This document shows positions 8,338-16,073 of a DNA stretch of 64,000 nt, in pieces. The notes beneath the pieces were generated by a model. The model was not told where the DNA came from and did no database searches. It saw only the letters and a program-made list of their open reading frames with translations. The translations under genes were made by a program, and so were the position numbers. Source of the stretch: Baekduia alba. Lineage in GTDB: Bacteria; Actinomycetota; Thermoleophilia; Solirubrobacterales; Solirubrobacteraceae. The stretch is taken from NCBI RefSeq assembly GCF_028416635.1, contig NZ_CP114013.1, positions 3,100,001-3,164,000 of the forward strand, in the 5' to 3' direction. Each line of letters opens with the position of its first letter. Position 1 is the first letter of the stretch.

Positions 8338-8952
8338 ATGGGCCGGATCTACCAGGAGATCGACGACAAGCTGGCGGCGTGGATCGCCAGGCAGCCGCTC
8401 TACTTCGTCGGGACCGCGCCGTTGGATGCCGACGGCCACGTCAACGTCTCCCCGAAGGGCCCGATCGGAACGCTGCGCGTGACCGGCCCGCGCGAGGTCG
8501 CCTACCTCGACCTCGTCGGCAGCGGCGCCGAGACCGCCGCGCACCTCCAGGAGAACGGCCGCATCGTGATCATGCTGTGCGCCTTCGAGGGCGCGCCGCG
8601 CATCCTGCGCCTGCACGGTCGCGGCGAGGTGATCTGGGCCGAGGACGCGGCCTTCGAGCCCCTGCGCGCGGCGCTGGCCTTCGACGAGCCAGAGGTCGAC
8701 GCGACCCGCCGCGCGATCGTCCGCGTCACGGTCACCCGCATCGCCGACGCCTGCGGCTTCGGCGTGCCGCTGATGGACCACATCGACTCCCGCGCCAACG
8801 CGACGAAGTGGGCCCACGGCAAGCTCCGCAAGGACGGCCCCGACGCGATGGACATCTACAAGACGACCAAGAACACCACGTCGATCGACGGCCTCCCGGC
8901 CTGGCCGGGGGCGGTCGTCGGAGGCGACGACGGTGGATCGGTGTCCGCATGA
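8338..8952 (+). CDS. Pyridoxamine 5'-phosphate oxidase-like flavoprotein
   Basis: A 204-residue split-barrel FMN (or F420) binding protein of the PPOx-like superfamily. The N-terminal half shows the flavin-binding split barrel: PLYFVGTAPLDADGHVNVSP, KGPIGTLRV, and ENGRIVIMLCAFEG. The C-terminal part (about 140-204) with SRANATKWAHGKLRK is a conserved tail of this subgroup; true substrate is unknown. ATG at 8338 is preferred over GTG at 8332. The following 130 bp hold only a palindrome that belongs to the remnant MFS gene. Confidence 0.85.
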   Translation: MGRIYQEIDDKLAAWIARQPLYFVGTAPLDADGHVNVSPKGPIGTLRVTGPREVAYLDLVGSGAETAAHLQENGRIVIMLCAFEGAPRILRLHGRGEVIWAEDAAFEPLRAALAFDEPEVDATRRAIVRVTVTRIADACGFGVPLMDHIDSRANATKWAHGKLRKDGPDAMDIYKTTKNTTSIDGLPAWPGAVVGGDDGGSVSA

Positions 8953-9054
8953 GACACCCAATCACCGCCGACCTGTTCGTTCGCCTCCGAACCCTCCCCC
9001 GAGGCGCCCCCAAGCCCCGATCCCGTGAAGGTGTGTGAAGACGGACGGCCTTCT

Positions 9055-9088
9055 GGTCACTGGTTCGCTATCCGTAGAACCAGTGACC
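9055..9088. promoter_or_regulatory. 12-bp inverted repeat, likely operator of lost MFS gene
   Basis: Perfect inverted repeat GGTCACTGGTTC (9055-9066) and GAACCAGTGACC (9077-9088) with a 10-bp centre. It overlaps the probable GTG start (9083) of the truncated MFS transporter, the usual place for a TetR- or MarR-type repressor site controlling an efflux gene. No regulator gene lies next to it; the site may be an orphan left after the deletion. Confidence 0.55.
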
Positions 9089-9262
9089 TCCGCCACGTTG
9101 GTCCGCGAGCGGCCGAGGCTGCGGAAGCGGATCCCTGCGCCACAGCTTCCCTTCGCCCTCCTGGCCCTCGCGCTGGGCGGCTTCGCCATCGGCACGACCG
9201 AGTTCGTCGCCATGGGGTTGCTGCCGCAGATCGCGCGCGGTGTGGACATCTCGATCCCGACC
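9083..9262 (+). pseudogene. N-terminal fragment of an MFS drug transporter
   Basis: The frame starting at GTG 9083 encodes LPFALLALALGGFAIGTTEF and VAMGLLPQIARGVDISIPTA, the first membrane helix and first periplasmic loop of a chloramphenicol/arabinose-type MFS efflux pump. After IPTA (about 9262-9265) the sequence stops resembling a transporter and the DNA becomes that of an amidohydrolase in another frame. About 350 residues and 11 helices are therefore missing. The open frame that runs on to 10510 is fortuitous until it re-enters amidohydrolase sequence near 9835. Confidence 0.8.
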
Positions 9263-10510
9263 GCTCAGCGGCGAGCTGATCGCCGAGGCCGCCGGCGGCG
9301 GCCCCGCGGTGCTGACGTTCATCGACTTCCACACCGCGCTCGCGACGCCACGCGCGCTGGAGCTGGCGGGCGTCGTCGGCCCGCGCACGTTCTCCGAGCA
9401 CGCCGAGATCGTGGTCGACGGGGCGGGCGCGCCGACCGGCGAGCTGCGCGAGCGCGGCGCGATGGACATCGTGCACGGCGCGATGCCGGCGCTGAGCGCC
9501 GCCGAGCGCTACGCGATCCAGGCCGACCAGCTCAAGCGCTTCGCGGCGACCGGCATCACCGGGCTGCACGGCATGGACGGCACGCTGGAGACGCTCGACG
9601 TCCTGCGCGAGCTGGAGGCCAACGGCGACCTGGCCACGCGCATGGTCATGCCGTTCTGGTCGCAGCCCGACACGCCCGAGGAGACCTGGGCGGAGTACGC
9701 GCGCCACCGCACCGAGAAGGGCGAGCGCTGGCGCATGGGCGTCGCCAAGCGCTTCATCGACGGCGTGATCGACACCGGCACCGGCTGGCTGTTCGAGCCC
9801 GACTCCGAGGGCGACGGCCTCTCGCCGTTCTGGCCGACATCGACAAGTACTTCCGCGCCGTGGACTTCTTGGCCAACGAGGGCTTCCAGATCGTGACCCA
9901 CGCCACCGGCGACCGCGGCGTCCACGAGGCGCTCAACGCCTACAAGAAGTCCGGCGCGGCGGCCGGCGTCCGGCACCGCATCGAGCACATCGAGACGCTG
10001 CAGCCGACCGACCTGCCGCGCTTCGCGGCCGAGGGCGTCATCGCCTCGATGCAGCCCCAGCGCATGATGTGGGTGGAGCCCGACCGCAGCGACAACTGGT
10101 CCAGGCGCCTGGGCGCCGAGCGCTGCGACCGCGCGTTCCCGCTGCGCGACATCCTGGAGACCGGCGCGACCGTCACGCTCGGCTCCGACTGGCCGGTCGC
10201 GCGCTACGACTGGCGCGAGGGCATGGCCGCCGCGCAGCTGCGCCGGGCGCCCGGCCACCCCGACCGCGCGCCCTACGACGACCAGGTCGTCGACGCGCTC
10301 ACCGCGCTGCACGGCTACACCTCGCAGCTGGCGCTGACCGTCGGCGACCAGGACCGCCTCGGCAAGCTCGAGCCCGGCTTCCTGGCCGACATCACCGTCA
10401 TGGGCGAGGACCCGGTCGTGGTCGCGCCCGACGACCTCATGGCCAACCCGGTCGTGCTGACCGTGGTCGGCGGCGAGGTCGTCTTCCGCGGGTCGACCCT
10501 GGAGAGCTAG
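9263..10510 (+). pseudogene. YtcJ-like amidohydrolase, 5'-truncated and frameshifted
   Basis: Metal-dependent amidohydrolase of the YtcJ/DUF-like amidohydrolase-3 group, broken twice. The first part (to about 9834) reads in the frame of base 9240: SGELIAEAAGGG, FIDFHTALATPRALELAGV, FIDGVIDTGTGWLFEPDSEG. At the SPFWP codons one G appears missing; the rest (DIDKYFRAVDFLANEGFQIV, THATGDRG, RIEHIETLQP, TLGSDWPVARYD, LGKLEPGFLADITVMGEDP) continues in another frame to the stop at 10510. The N-terminal ~110 residues, with the metal-binding HxH, are replaced by the MFS fragment. Family clear; the single-base loss could be a sequencing error, the truncation cannot. Confidence 0.85.
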
Positions 10511-10513
10511 CGG

Positions 10514-11359
10514 CTACGGCGCGGGCGGCAGCTGCAGCGTCGCGAGGCGCTCCGGGTCGAACAGGCCGTCGATGGCGACGATGCGCGCGTCCGCGATCGT
10601 GAAGCGCATGACGCTGACGGCGACGCCGGCCTCGTAGGCGACGAAGCCCGCCGAGCCGTCGACGATCGCGGGGACGGCGATGCGCTCCGAGATCGCGATC
10701 GACCGGGCGCTGCTCGCGACCGCGTGGGCGCCGTTGAGGACGCGCAGCGCGCCGCCGCCGTCGCCGCGCAGGACGACGTCGGGGTCCAAGACCCTCAACA
10801 GCCCCTCGAAGTCGCCGCCGCGCGCCGCGGCCAGGAACGCGTCGACGACTTGGCGGTCGGCGGCCGCCTCGGCGTCAGCGTCGACGCCCTGCACGCGGCG
10901 GCGGGCGCGGCTGGCCAGCTGGCGCGCCGCGGCCGGCGAGCGGTCGACGATCCGGGCGACGTCCTCGAACGGCACCGCGAACAGGTCGTGCAGGACGAAC
11001 GCCAGCCGCTCGGCGGGCTGCAGCTGCTCCAGCACCACGAGCAGCGCGACGCCGACCGCGTCGGCCATCAGGGCCTCCTGCTCCGGGCCCTCCGTGTCGA
11101 CGATCGCGACGACCGGGTCCGGCACGCGGCCCTCCTCGAGCGCGTCCTCGCGGCGGCGCTTGCGCGCGTCGAGCATCGTCAGGCACACGCGCGAGACGAC
11201 CGTCGTCAGCCAGCCGCCCATGTTCTCGACGGTGCTGGTGTCGGCCCGGTCGACGCGGATCCACGCCTCCTGCAACGCGTCGTCGGCCTCGGCCCGGGAG
11301 CCCAGCATCCGGTAGGCCACGGCCTGCAGGTGGGGTCGGTGCGCCTCGAACTGGTCCAT
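10514..11359 (-). CDS. ECF41-type RNA polymerase sigma factor with SnoaL-like domain
   Basis: A 281-residue group IV sigma factor. Sigma2 (about 8-75): QAVAYRMLGSRAEADDALQE and AWIRVDRAD; sigma4 (about 110-165): LQPAERLAFVLHDLFAVPFE, followed by SPAAARQLASRARRRV. A C-terminal SnoaL/NTF2-like domain (about 175-280) carries the DGGGA motif, the arrangement known from ECF41, where the extension modulates activity and no anti-sigma factor is needed. The divergent neighbour is a CxxC carboxymuconolactone-decarboxylase-like protein, the standard ECF41 partner. Autoregulation from the shared 78-bp promoter region is likely. Confidence 0.93.
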   Translation of the reverse strand: MDQFEAHRPHLQAVAYRMLGSRAEADDALQEAWIRVDRADTSTVENMGGWLTTVVSRVCLTMLDARKRRREDALEEGRVPDPVVAIVDTEGPEQEALMADAVGVALLVVLEQLQPAERLAFVLHDLFAVPFEDVARIVDRSPAAARQLASRARRRVQGVDADAEAAADRQVVDAFLAAARGGDFEGLLRVLDPDVVLRGDGGGALRVLNGAHAVASSARSIAISERIAVPAIVDGSAGFVAYEAGVAVSVMRFTIADARIVAIDGLFDPERLATLQLPPAP

Positions 11360-11361
11360 CT

Positions 11362-11423
11362 CGTCACATCCTCGCGATTGCGTCGGTCACCGCAGTGACC
11401 GACGTTCGACGACCGATGTGACA
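11362..11423. promoter_or_regulatory. Mirror-symmetric divergent promoter region, ECF41 type
   Basis: Between the divergent sigma and AhpD-like genes: outer arms GTCACATC (11363-11370) and GATGTGAC (11415-11422), inner arms GTCGGTCAC (11382-11390) and GTGACCGAC (11395-11403). Each strand thus carries a (T/C)GTCACA element followed 12 bases later by CGTC. ECF41 factors are known to use TGTCACA/CGTC promoters, so this is probably the target of the adjacent sigma factor on both strands; spacing should be checked. Confidence 0.6.
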
Positions 11424-11437
11424 GGAGCAAGAACACC

Positions 11438-11914
11438 ATGTCCAACACCACGACCTCCCGCATGACCAACCCCGCCGTGACCCTCGAAGGCGCGATGGAC
11501 GCGCTGCAGGGGCTCTCGAAGTCCGTCAGCCGCGCGCGGGTCGGGATCAACCTCGACCTCGTCCGCCTGCGCGCCAGCCAGATCAACGCCTGCAGCTGGT
11601 GCGTGGACATGCACAGCAAGGCCGCCCGCAAGGCCGGCGAGAGCGACGAGCGGCTGATCGCGGTCAGCGCCTGGCGCGAGACGCCGTACTTCAGCGACCC
11701 CGAGCGCGCGGCGCTGGCGCTCACCGAGGCCCTGACCCGGATCGCCGACGGCGCCGACCAGATCTCCGACGCGCTGTGGGCCGAGTGCTCCGAGCACTTC
11801 GACGCCGATCAGCTCGGCGGGCTGATCCTCGAGATCAGCCACATCAACCTCTGGAACCGCCTCAACGTCGCGACCCGCCAGATGGTCGTGGTCGACGAGC
11901 AGTCCTGGGGCTAG
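11438..11914 (+). CDS. Carboxymuconolactone decarboxylase/AhpD-like protein
   Basis: A 158-residue all-helical protein of the AhpD/CMD superfamily. It has the AhpD redox signature CSWCVDMHSKAARKAG near 50 (CxxC with following His), followed by a typical SAWRETPYFSDPERAALALT segment, so a peroxide- or alkylhydroperoxide-reducing role is more likely than muconolactone decarboxylation. Partner of the divergent ECF41 sigma factor and probable member of its regulon. The start ATG at 11438 has AGGAG 10 bases upstream. Confidence 0.92.
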   Translation: MSNTTTSRMTNPAVTLEGAMDALQGLSKSVSRARVGINLDLVRLRASQINACSWCVDMHSKAARKAGESDERLIAVSAWRETPYFSDPERAALALTEALTRIADGADQISDALWAECSEHFDADQLGGLILEISHINLWNRLNVATRQMVVVDEQSWG

Positions 11915-11920
11915 ACCCGG

Positions 11921-12514
11921 CTAGTTCATCGTCATCCGGCGCAGGACGTCGCCCGCGACGTCCTGCAGCTCGGTGAGGTCGCGGCCCTGGTCGAGGGCCG
12001 CGATCACGAGGTCGCGGAAGCCGCCGGTGATGATCGTCGCGACCTCGAGCGGCAGCGGGCGCAGCGTCGGGTCGTGCTGGCGCGCCTCCTCGACCAGGAG
12101 CATGATCTGGCGCGCCCAGCGCTCGTTGACGTCGCGGACGCGGGCCATGCCCTCGGCGCTGAGCGACGGCGTCTCCTGGATGCAGGCGCGCGTGAGCACG
12201 GGCTCGGCGGCGATCGCGCCGAGGTAGGCGGCGACCGCGCGGTCGACCCGATCGACATAGGGGCCTTCGCCGGTCGCGGCGTCGGCGATCGTCTCCAGCA
12301 GCGCGGCGGTGACGATGTCGAAGAGCGCCAGGAAGCAGGCGTCGCGATCGGGGAAGTGCTGGTAGAACGTCCGGCGCGAGGTGTGGGCGTGGCGGACGAC
12401 CTCGGCGACCGTCACGGGCTTGAGCTCGCCGCGCTCGCGGATCGCCTCGGCCATTCCGACGAGCAGACGCTCGCGGAACCCGCCCTGCAGCGGGAGCGGG
12501 AGCGCCGCGCTCAC
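11921..12514 (-). CDS. TetR family transcriptional regulator
   Basis: A 197-residue TetR repressor. The HTH lies at about 20-60: PVTVAEVVRHAHTSRRTFYQ followed by HFPDRDACFLALFD, the canonical TetR recognition helix and turn. The rest is a ligand-binding helical domain. GTG at 12514 overlaps the TGA of the P450 gene (GTGA), so it is the third gene of an SDR-P450-TetR operon and likely represses it from the palindromes near 14715-14767. Ligand unknown, probably the P450/SDR substrate. Confidence 0.92.
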   Translation of the reverse strand: MSAALPLPLQGGFRERLLVGMAEAIRERGELKPVTVAEVVRHAHTSRRTFYQHFPDRDACFLALFDIVTAALLETIADAATGEGPYVDRVDRAVAAYLGAIAAEPVLTRACIQETPSLSAEGMARVRDVNERWARQIMLLVEEARQHDPTLRPLPLEVATIITGGFRDLVIAALDQGRDLTELQDVAGDVLRRMTMN

Positions 12515-13860
12515 GCGGCCGCCGCCACCTCCGGCGCCCGCGCGGCCCGCGCCGGGCGGCGCGTCACGCGCGCCATGCCGCCACCCGCCGGGCTCCACGC
12601 CACGCCCTTGAACTTCCACGGCTCGTCGGGCTCCGCGGTCGGCGCGAACGCCACGCGCTCGAGGATCACGCGCAGCACGACGTCGAGCTCCATGTGCGCG
12701 AACGTCGCGCCGATGCAGCGCCGCCGGCCGCCGCCGAACGGGATCCACGAGTACGTTCCCGGCCGGGCGTCCATGAACCGGTCCGGGTTGAACACGTCGG
12801 GGCGCTCGAACAGGTTGGGGTCGTAATGCGTCAGCCCGGCGCTCAGACCGATCAGGCGGCCCTGGGGGATCCGGTAGCCGCCGACCTCGAACGGCTTGAT
12901 CGTGTGCCGGCCGGCGAAGGAGATCACCGGGCGCTGGCGCTGGACCTCCAGGATCGTCGCGTCGCGCAGCGCCTTGCCGCCCTCGTCGACCTCCGCGACC
13001 AGACGGGCGAGGACGTCGGGGTTGCGGCGCAGCCGCTCGACCGCCCAGCTCAGCGTGTGCGCGGTCGTCTCGTGGCCGGCGGCGAGCATCGTGACGAGCT
13101 GGTCGCGGATCTCGGCGTTGGCCAGCGGGCTGCCGTCCTCGCGCCGCGCCTGGACCATCAGGGCAAGGACATCGGGTCGCTCGGCCAGGTCGGGAGCGTT
13201 CTTGGTGTCCTCGATCAGCGTGTCGAGGATCGCGTCGACGCGGGCGCGCAGCGCCAGGAAGCGCCCCCAGGGGCTGAAGCGCCCCCAGTCCTTCTGGATC
13301 TGCGGGAAGCGCGAGAGGTGCTGGCCCTGCTCGGTCCACGGCGGCAGCAGCTCCTCGAGCTCGCGCAGCCGCGCGCCCTCGGCGCCGAAGACCGCGCGCA
13401 GGATCGCGCGCAGCGTGATGCGCTGCATCGACTTGGCGGTCGGGAACTCGACGCCGACCGGCCACGTCTCCACCTCCGCGATCGCGATCTCCTCGATCAG
13501 CGGCTCGTAGGCCTTCATGCGCGCGCCCTTGAACGGGGGCAGCAGGAGCTTGCGCTGCTCCATGTGATGGTCCTCGTCGATGCCGAGCAGCGAGTTGTCG
13601 CCCAAGACGCGACGCAGCGGGCTGCGCGAACCCGCGTGCAGGACCGTGGGATCGGCCTGGAACGTGTGCTTGATGAGGTCCGGCTCGGCCAGGACGACCA
13701 TCGGCCCGAGGCCGAGGACGTCGATGGAGAACATGTTCCCGTAGCGCCGGCGCAGGCGCTCGAGGTACGGGCGCTGGCGGGTCAGCATGCCGAGCGTCTG
13801 GACCGGCATCGGGGTCCGCGGGCCGGGCGGGACGCCGTCGATGATCGTGTCGGTGGACAT
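12511..13860 (-). CDS. Cytochrome P450
   Basis: A 449-residue soluble bacterial P450 mono-oxygenase. Seen: the I-helix oxygen-binding motif AAGHETTAHTL near 250, ExxR in LEVQRQRP near 300, the PERF-like DVFNPDRFM near 355 and the heme-Cys loop PFGGGRRRCIGATFAH near 380. The substrate cannot be told; the pairing with an SDR and a TetR gene suggests oxidation of a hydroxylated lipid or xenobiotic. Its stop overlaps the TetR start; the SDR gene ends 6 bp upstream. Electron donors are not encoded nearby. Confidence 0.96.
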   Translation of the reverse strand: MSTDTIIDGVPPGPRTPMPVQTLGMLTRQRPYLERLRRRYGNMFSIDVLGLGPMVVLAEPDLIKHTFQADPTVLHAGSRSPLRRVLGDNSLLGIDEDHHMEQRKLLLPPFKGARMKAYEPLIEEIAIAEVETWPVGVEFPTAKSMQRITLRAILRAVFGAEGARLRELEELLPPWTEQGQHLSRFPQIQKDWGRFSPWGRFLALRARVDAILDTLIEDTKNAPDLAERPDVLALMVQARREDGSPLANAEIRDQLVTMLAAGHETTAHTLSWAVERLRRNPDVLARLVAEVDEGGKALRDATILEVQRQRPVISFAGRHTIKPFEVGGYRIPQGRLIGLSAGLTHYDPNLFERPDVFNPDRFMDARPGTYSWIPFGGGRRRCIGATFAHMELDVVLRVILERVAFAPTAEPDEPWKFKGVAWSPAGGGMARVTRRPARAARAPEVAAAA

Positions 13861-13866
13861 GAGCGT

Positions 13867-14691
13867 CTACCCCCTTCTGATGAGCCCTTCGAGGCGCTCG
13901 ATGATGTCGTAGTACCGGGTCGGGGCGAGGCGGACCAGGAGGTCCAGGAAGACGGCGTCGGGACCGACCCGGATGCGCGCCTTCTGCTGCTCGATGCCCT
14001 CGTGGATGATCTTGGCGGCCTTCTCGGGCGAGGTCCGCGCGATCGTGGCGAACTCACGCGCGGCGTCGTCGACGTCGGAGAACTCGCCGCGGTAGTCGGC
14101 GCGGAAGCGCGCGTTGGCCACGATGTTGGTCTTGACGCCGCCGGGATGGACGACGGCCGCGCGCACGCCGGTGCCGCGCAGCTCCTGGCGCAGCGCCTCG
14201 GTGTATCCGCGGACCGCGAACTTCGACGCGCAGTAGGCCGACTGGTGCGGGAAGCCGACGAGGCCGAAGACGCTCGACGTGTTGACGATGACGCCGGCGC
14301 GCTGCTCGAGCAGGATCGGCAGGAACGACGTCACGCCGTTCATCACGCCGCGGAAGTTCACGTCGAAGACCCACTCGTCGTCCTCGGGCGACGCGTCGGC
14401 GACGCCCTGCAGCACGGTCACGCCCGCGTTGTTGAAGACGAGCCCGAGCGGCTGGGGCGCCCACTCCTTGACGGCGGCGGCGAAGGCCATCACGCCCTGG
14501 CGGTCGCGGACGTCGAGCTTGCGGACCAGGACCGGCCCCGCGATCGAGGCGGCCGTCTCCTCCAGGCCGTCCTCGTTCCAATCGGCAAGCGCGACCGGGC
14601 AGCCGTGGGCGGCCAGCCGCCGCGCCGTCGCCTGCCCGATCCCGGAACCCGCACCGGTGATCACCGCCGTCTGCCCGTTGATGGTGCTCAT
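13867..14691 (-). CDS. SDR family oxidoreductase
   Basis: A 274-residue classical short-chain dehydrogenase. Cofactor motif TGAGSGIGQATARRL near 12, acidic NADH-type position in LADWNEDG near 37, NNAGVT near 90, catalytic Ser in NTSSVFG near 140 and YCASKFAVRGY near 155 (Tyr-x-x-x-Lys). First gene of the SDR-P450-TetR operon; the MSTINGQTAVITGAG start at 14691 is chosen over the upstream extension MYQRVARTTER, which would run into the palindromes. Substrate unknown. Confidence 0.95.
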   Translation of the reverse strand: MSTINGQTAVITGAGSGIGQATARRLAAHGCPVALADWNEDGLEETAASIAGPVLVRKLDVRDRQGVMAFAAAVKEWAPQPLGLVFNNAGVTVLQGVADASPEDDEWVFDVNFRGVMNGVTSFLPILLEQRAGVIVNTSSVFGLVGFPHQSAYCASKFAVRGYTEALRQELRGTGVRAAVVHPGGVKTNIVANARFRADYRGEFSDVDDAAREFATIARTSPEKAAKIIHEGIEQQKARIRVGPDAVFLDLLVRLAPTRYYDIIERLEGLIRRG

Positions 14692-14714
14692 GCGCTCCGT
14701 CGTTCTCGCGACCC

Positions 14715-14767
14715 GCTGGTACACGCACGTACCAGCCTTGGCAGAGCATTAGGATACCGATCGGTAT
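14715..14767. promoter_or_regulatory. Two palindromes, probable TetR operators
   Basis: Two symmetric sites upstream of the SDR-P450-TetR operon: GCTGGTAC-N6-GTACCAGC at 14715-14736 and the perfect 14-mer ATACCGATCGGTAT at 14754-14767. The second has the form of many TetR-family operators. Both lie 24-76 bp upstream of the SDR start (14691), matching an autoregulated operon whose last gene is the TetR repressor. Binding is inferred. Confidence 0.6.
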
Positions 14768-14781
14768 GTGAATGTCCAGGG

Positions 14782-15999
14782 CTACGCGGCGATCACCCCG
14801 TTCGGGTCCAGCACGAACTTGCGAGCGACGCCGGAGTCGAAGTCCTTGTAGCCCCTCGGCGCCTCGTCCAGCGTGATCACCGTCGCGTTCACGGCCTTCG
14901 CGATCTGCGCGCGGTCGTGCAGGATGGCCATCATCAACCCGCGGTGGTAGCGCATCACCGGGCACTGGCCGGTCGTGAAGCTCAGCGACTTCGCCCAGCC
15001 GGTGCCGAGGCTCAGCGACAGCGAGCCCTGCTGCGCGGCCTCCTCGGCGGCGCCCGGGTCCGCGGTCACGTACAGGCCCGGGATGCCCATCGCGCCCGCC
15101 GCGCGCGTGACGTCCATCAGCGCGTTGAGGACCGTGGCGGGCGCCTCGGCCGCGTCGGCGCCGTGGCCGCGTGCCTCGAACCCGACGCAGTCCACGCCGC
15201 AGTCGACCTCGGGCACGCCGAGCAGCTGCTCGATCTGGTCGCGCGGCTCGCCCTTGGTGATGTCCACCGTCTCGCACCCGAACGAGCGGGCCTGGTCCAG
15301 GCGCTCCGGGATCGCGTCGCCGACGACCACGACCGCCGCGCCGAGCAGCTGCGCCGAGTGCGCCGCGGCCAGGCCGACCGGTCCCGCGCCCGCGATGTAG
15401 ACCGTCGAGCCGGTCGTCACCCCCGCCGTGACGCAGCCGTGGTAGCCGGTCGGGAAGATGTCGGACAACATCGTCAGGTCCAGGATCTTCTCCAGGGCCT
15501 GGTCCTTGTCGGGGAACTTGAGCAGGTTCCAGTCCGCGTAGGGCACCAGGACGTAGTTCGCCTGCCCGCCGACCCACCCGCCCATGTCGACGTAGCCGTA
15601 CGCCGAGCCCGGCCGGTCCGGGTTGGTGTTCTCGCACACGCCGGTGTCGCCGTGCTTGCAGTTGCGGCAGCGCCCGCAGGCGATGTTGAACGGGACCGAG
15701 CAGAGGTCACCCTCCCTGATGAACTCGACCCCGGGCCCGACCTCGATCACCTCCCCCGTGATCTCGTGCCCCAGCACCAGCCCGGCCGGCGCGGTCGTGC
15801 GCCCGCGCACCATGTGCTGGTCCGAGCCGCAGATGTTCGTCGAGACGATCTTGAGGATCGCCCCATGCGGGGTCTTGCGCCCCACGTTGTCGGGATGGAC
15901 GCCCGGCCCATCCTTCAGCTCGAGCTCCGGGAAGCCGATGTCCTGCACCTCGACCTTCCCCGGCTCGAGGTAGATCACGCCGCGGTTCTTGTCAGACAT
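14782..15999 (-). CDS. fdhA: Glutathione-independent formaldehyde dehydrogenase (zinc ADH family)
   Basis: A 405-residue medium-chain zinc dehydrogenase close to Pseudomonas FdhA, which oxidises formaldehyde to formate with bound NAD and no thiol cofactor. Catalytic zinc site STNICGSDQHMVRGR near 55 and GHEITGEVIEVG near 78; structural zinc loop CGRCRNCKHGDTGVC near 110; Rossmann motif AGAGPVGLAAAHSAQLLGA near 200; the VDCVGFEARGHG segment is characteristic of FdhA rather than ordinary alcohol dehydrogenases. A strong hairpin lies 5 bases upstream of the ATG. It could serve detoxification of formaldehyde released from methoxylated aromatics, which would suit the nearby protocatechuate genes. 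Confidence 0.92.
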   Translation of the reverse strand: MSDKNRGVIYLEPGKVEVQDIGFPELELKDGPGVHPDNVGRKTPHGAILKIVSTNICGSDQHMVRGRTTAPAGLVLGHEITGEVIEVGPGVEFIREGDLCSVPFNIACGRCRNCKHGDTGVCENTNPDRPGSAYGYVDMGGWVGGQANYVLVPYADWNLLKFPDKDQALEKILDLTMLSDIFPTGYHGCVTAGVTTGSTVYIAGAGPVGLAAAHSAQLLGAAVVVVGDAIPERLDQARSFGCETVDITKGEPRDQIEQLLGVPEVDCGVDCVGFEARGHGADAAEAPATVLNALMDVTRAAGAMGIPGLYVTADPGAAEEAAQQGSLSLSLGTGWAKSLSFTTGQCPVMRYHRGLMMAILHDRAQIAKAVNATVITLDEAPRGYKDFDSGVARKFVLDPNGVIAA

Positions 16000-16004
16000 G
16001 GACT

Positions 16005-16029
16005 CGGGGTCCCCGCATCGGGGACCCCG
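16005..16029 (-). promoter_or_regulatory. 11-bp hairpin abutting the fdhA start
   Basis: Perfect inverted repeat CGGGGTCCCCG (16005-16015) and CGGGGACCCCG (16019-16029) with a 3-base loop. On the minus strand it lies downstream of the GH3 gene (stop at 16074) and ends 5 bases before the fdhA ATG, covering the only purine-rich stretch that could act as ribosome-binding site. It may be the GH3 terminator, a translational control hairpin, or both; there is no U-tract. Confidence 0.5.
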
Positions 16030-16073
16030 GTCCAACACACCGTCCGGCGGTCGTTCCCGCCTGGACGTCCGGC

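Noticed and set aside
9035-10510. Single 491-residue gene across MFS and amidohydrolase DNA
   Set aside because: Its middle part (about 9265-9834) is Arg-rich out-of-frame sequence; the true amidohydrolase residues there are in another frame, so this is a chimeric pseudogene.
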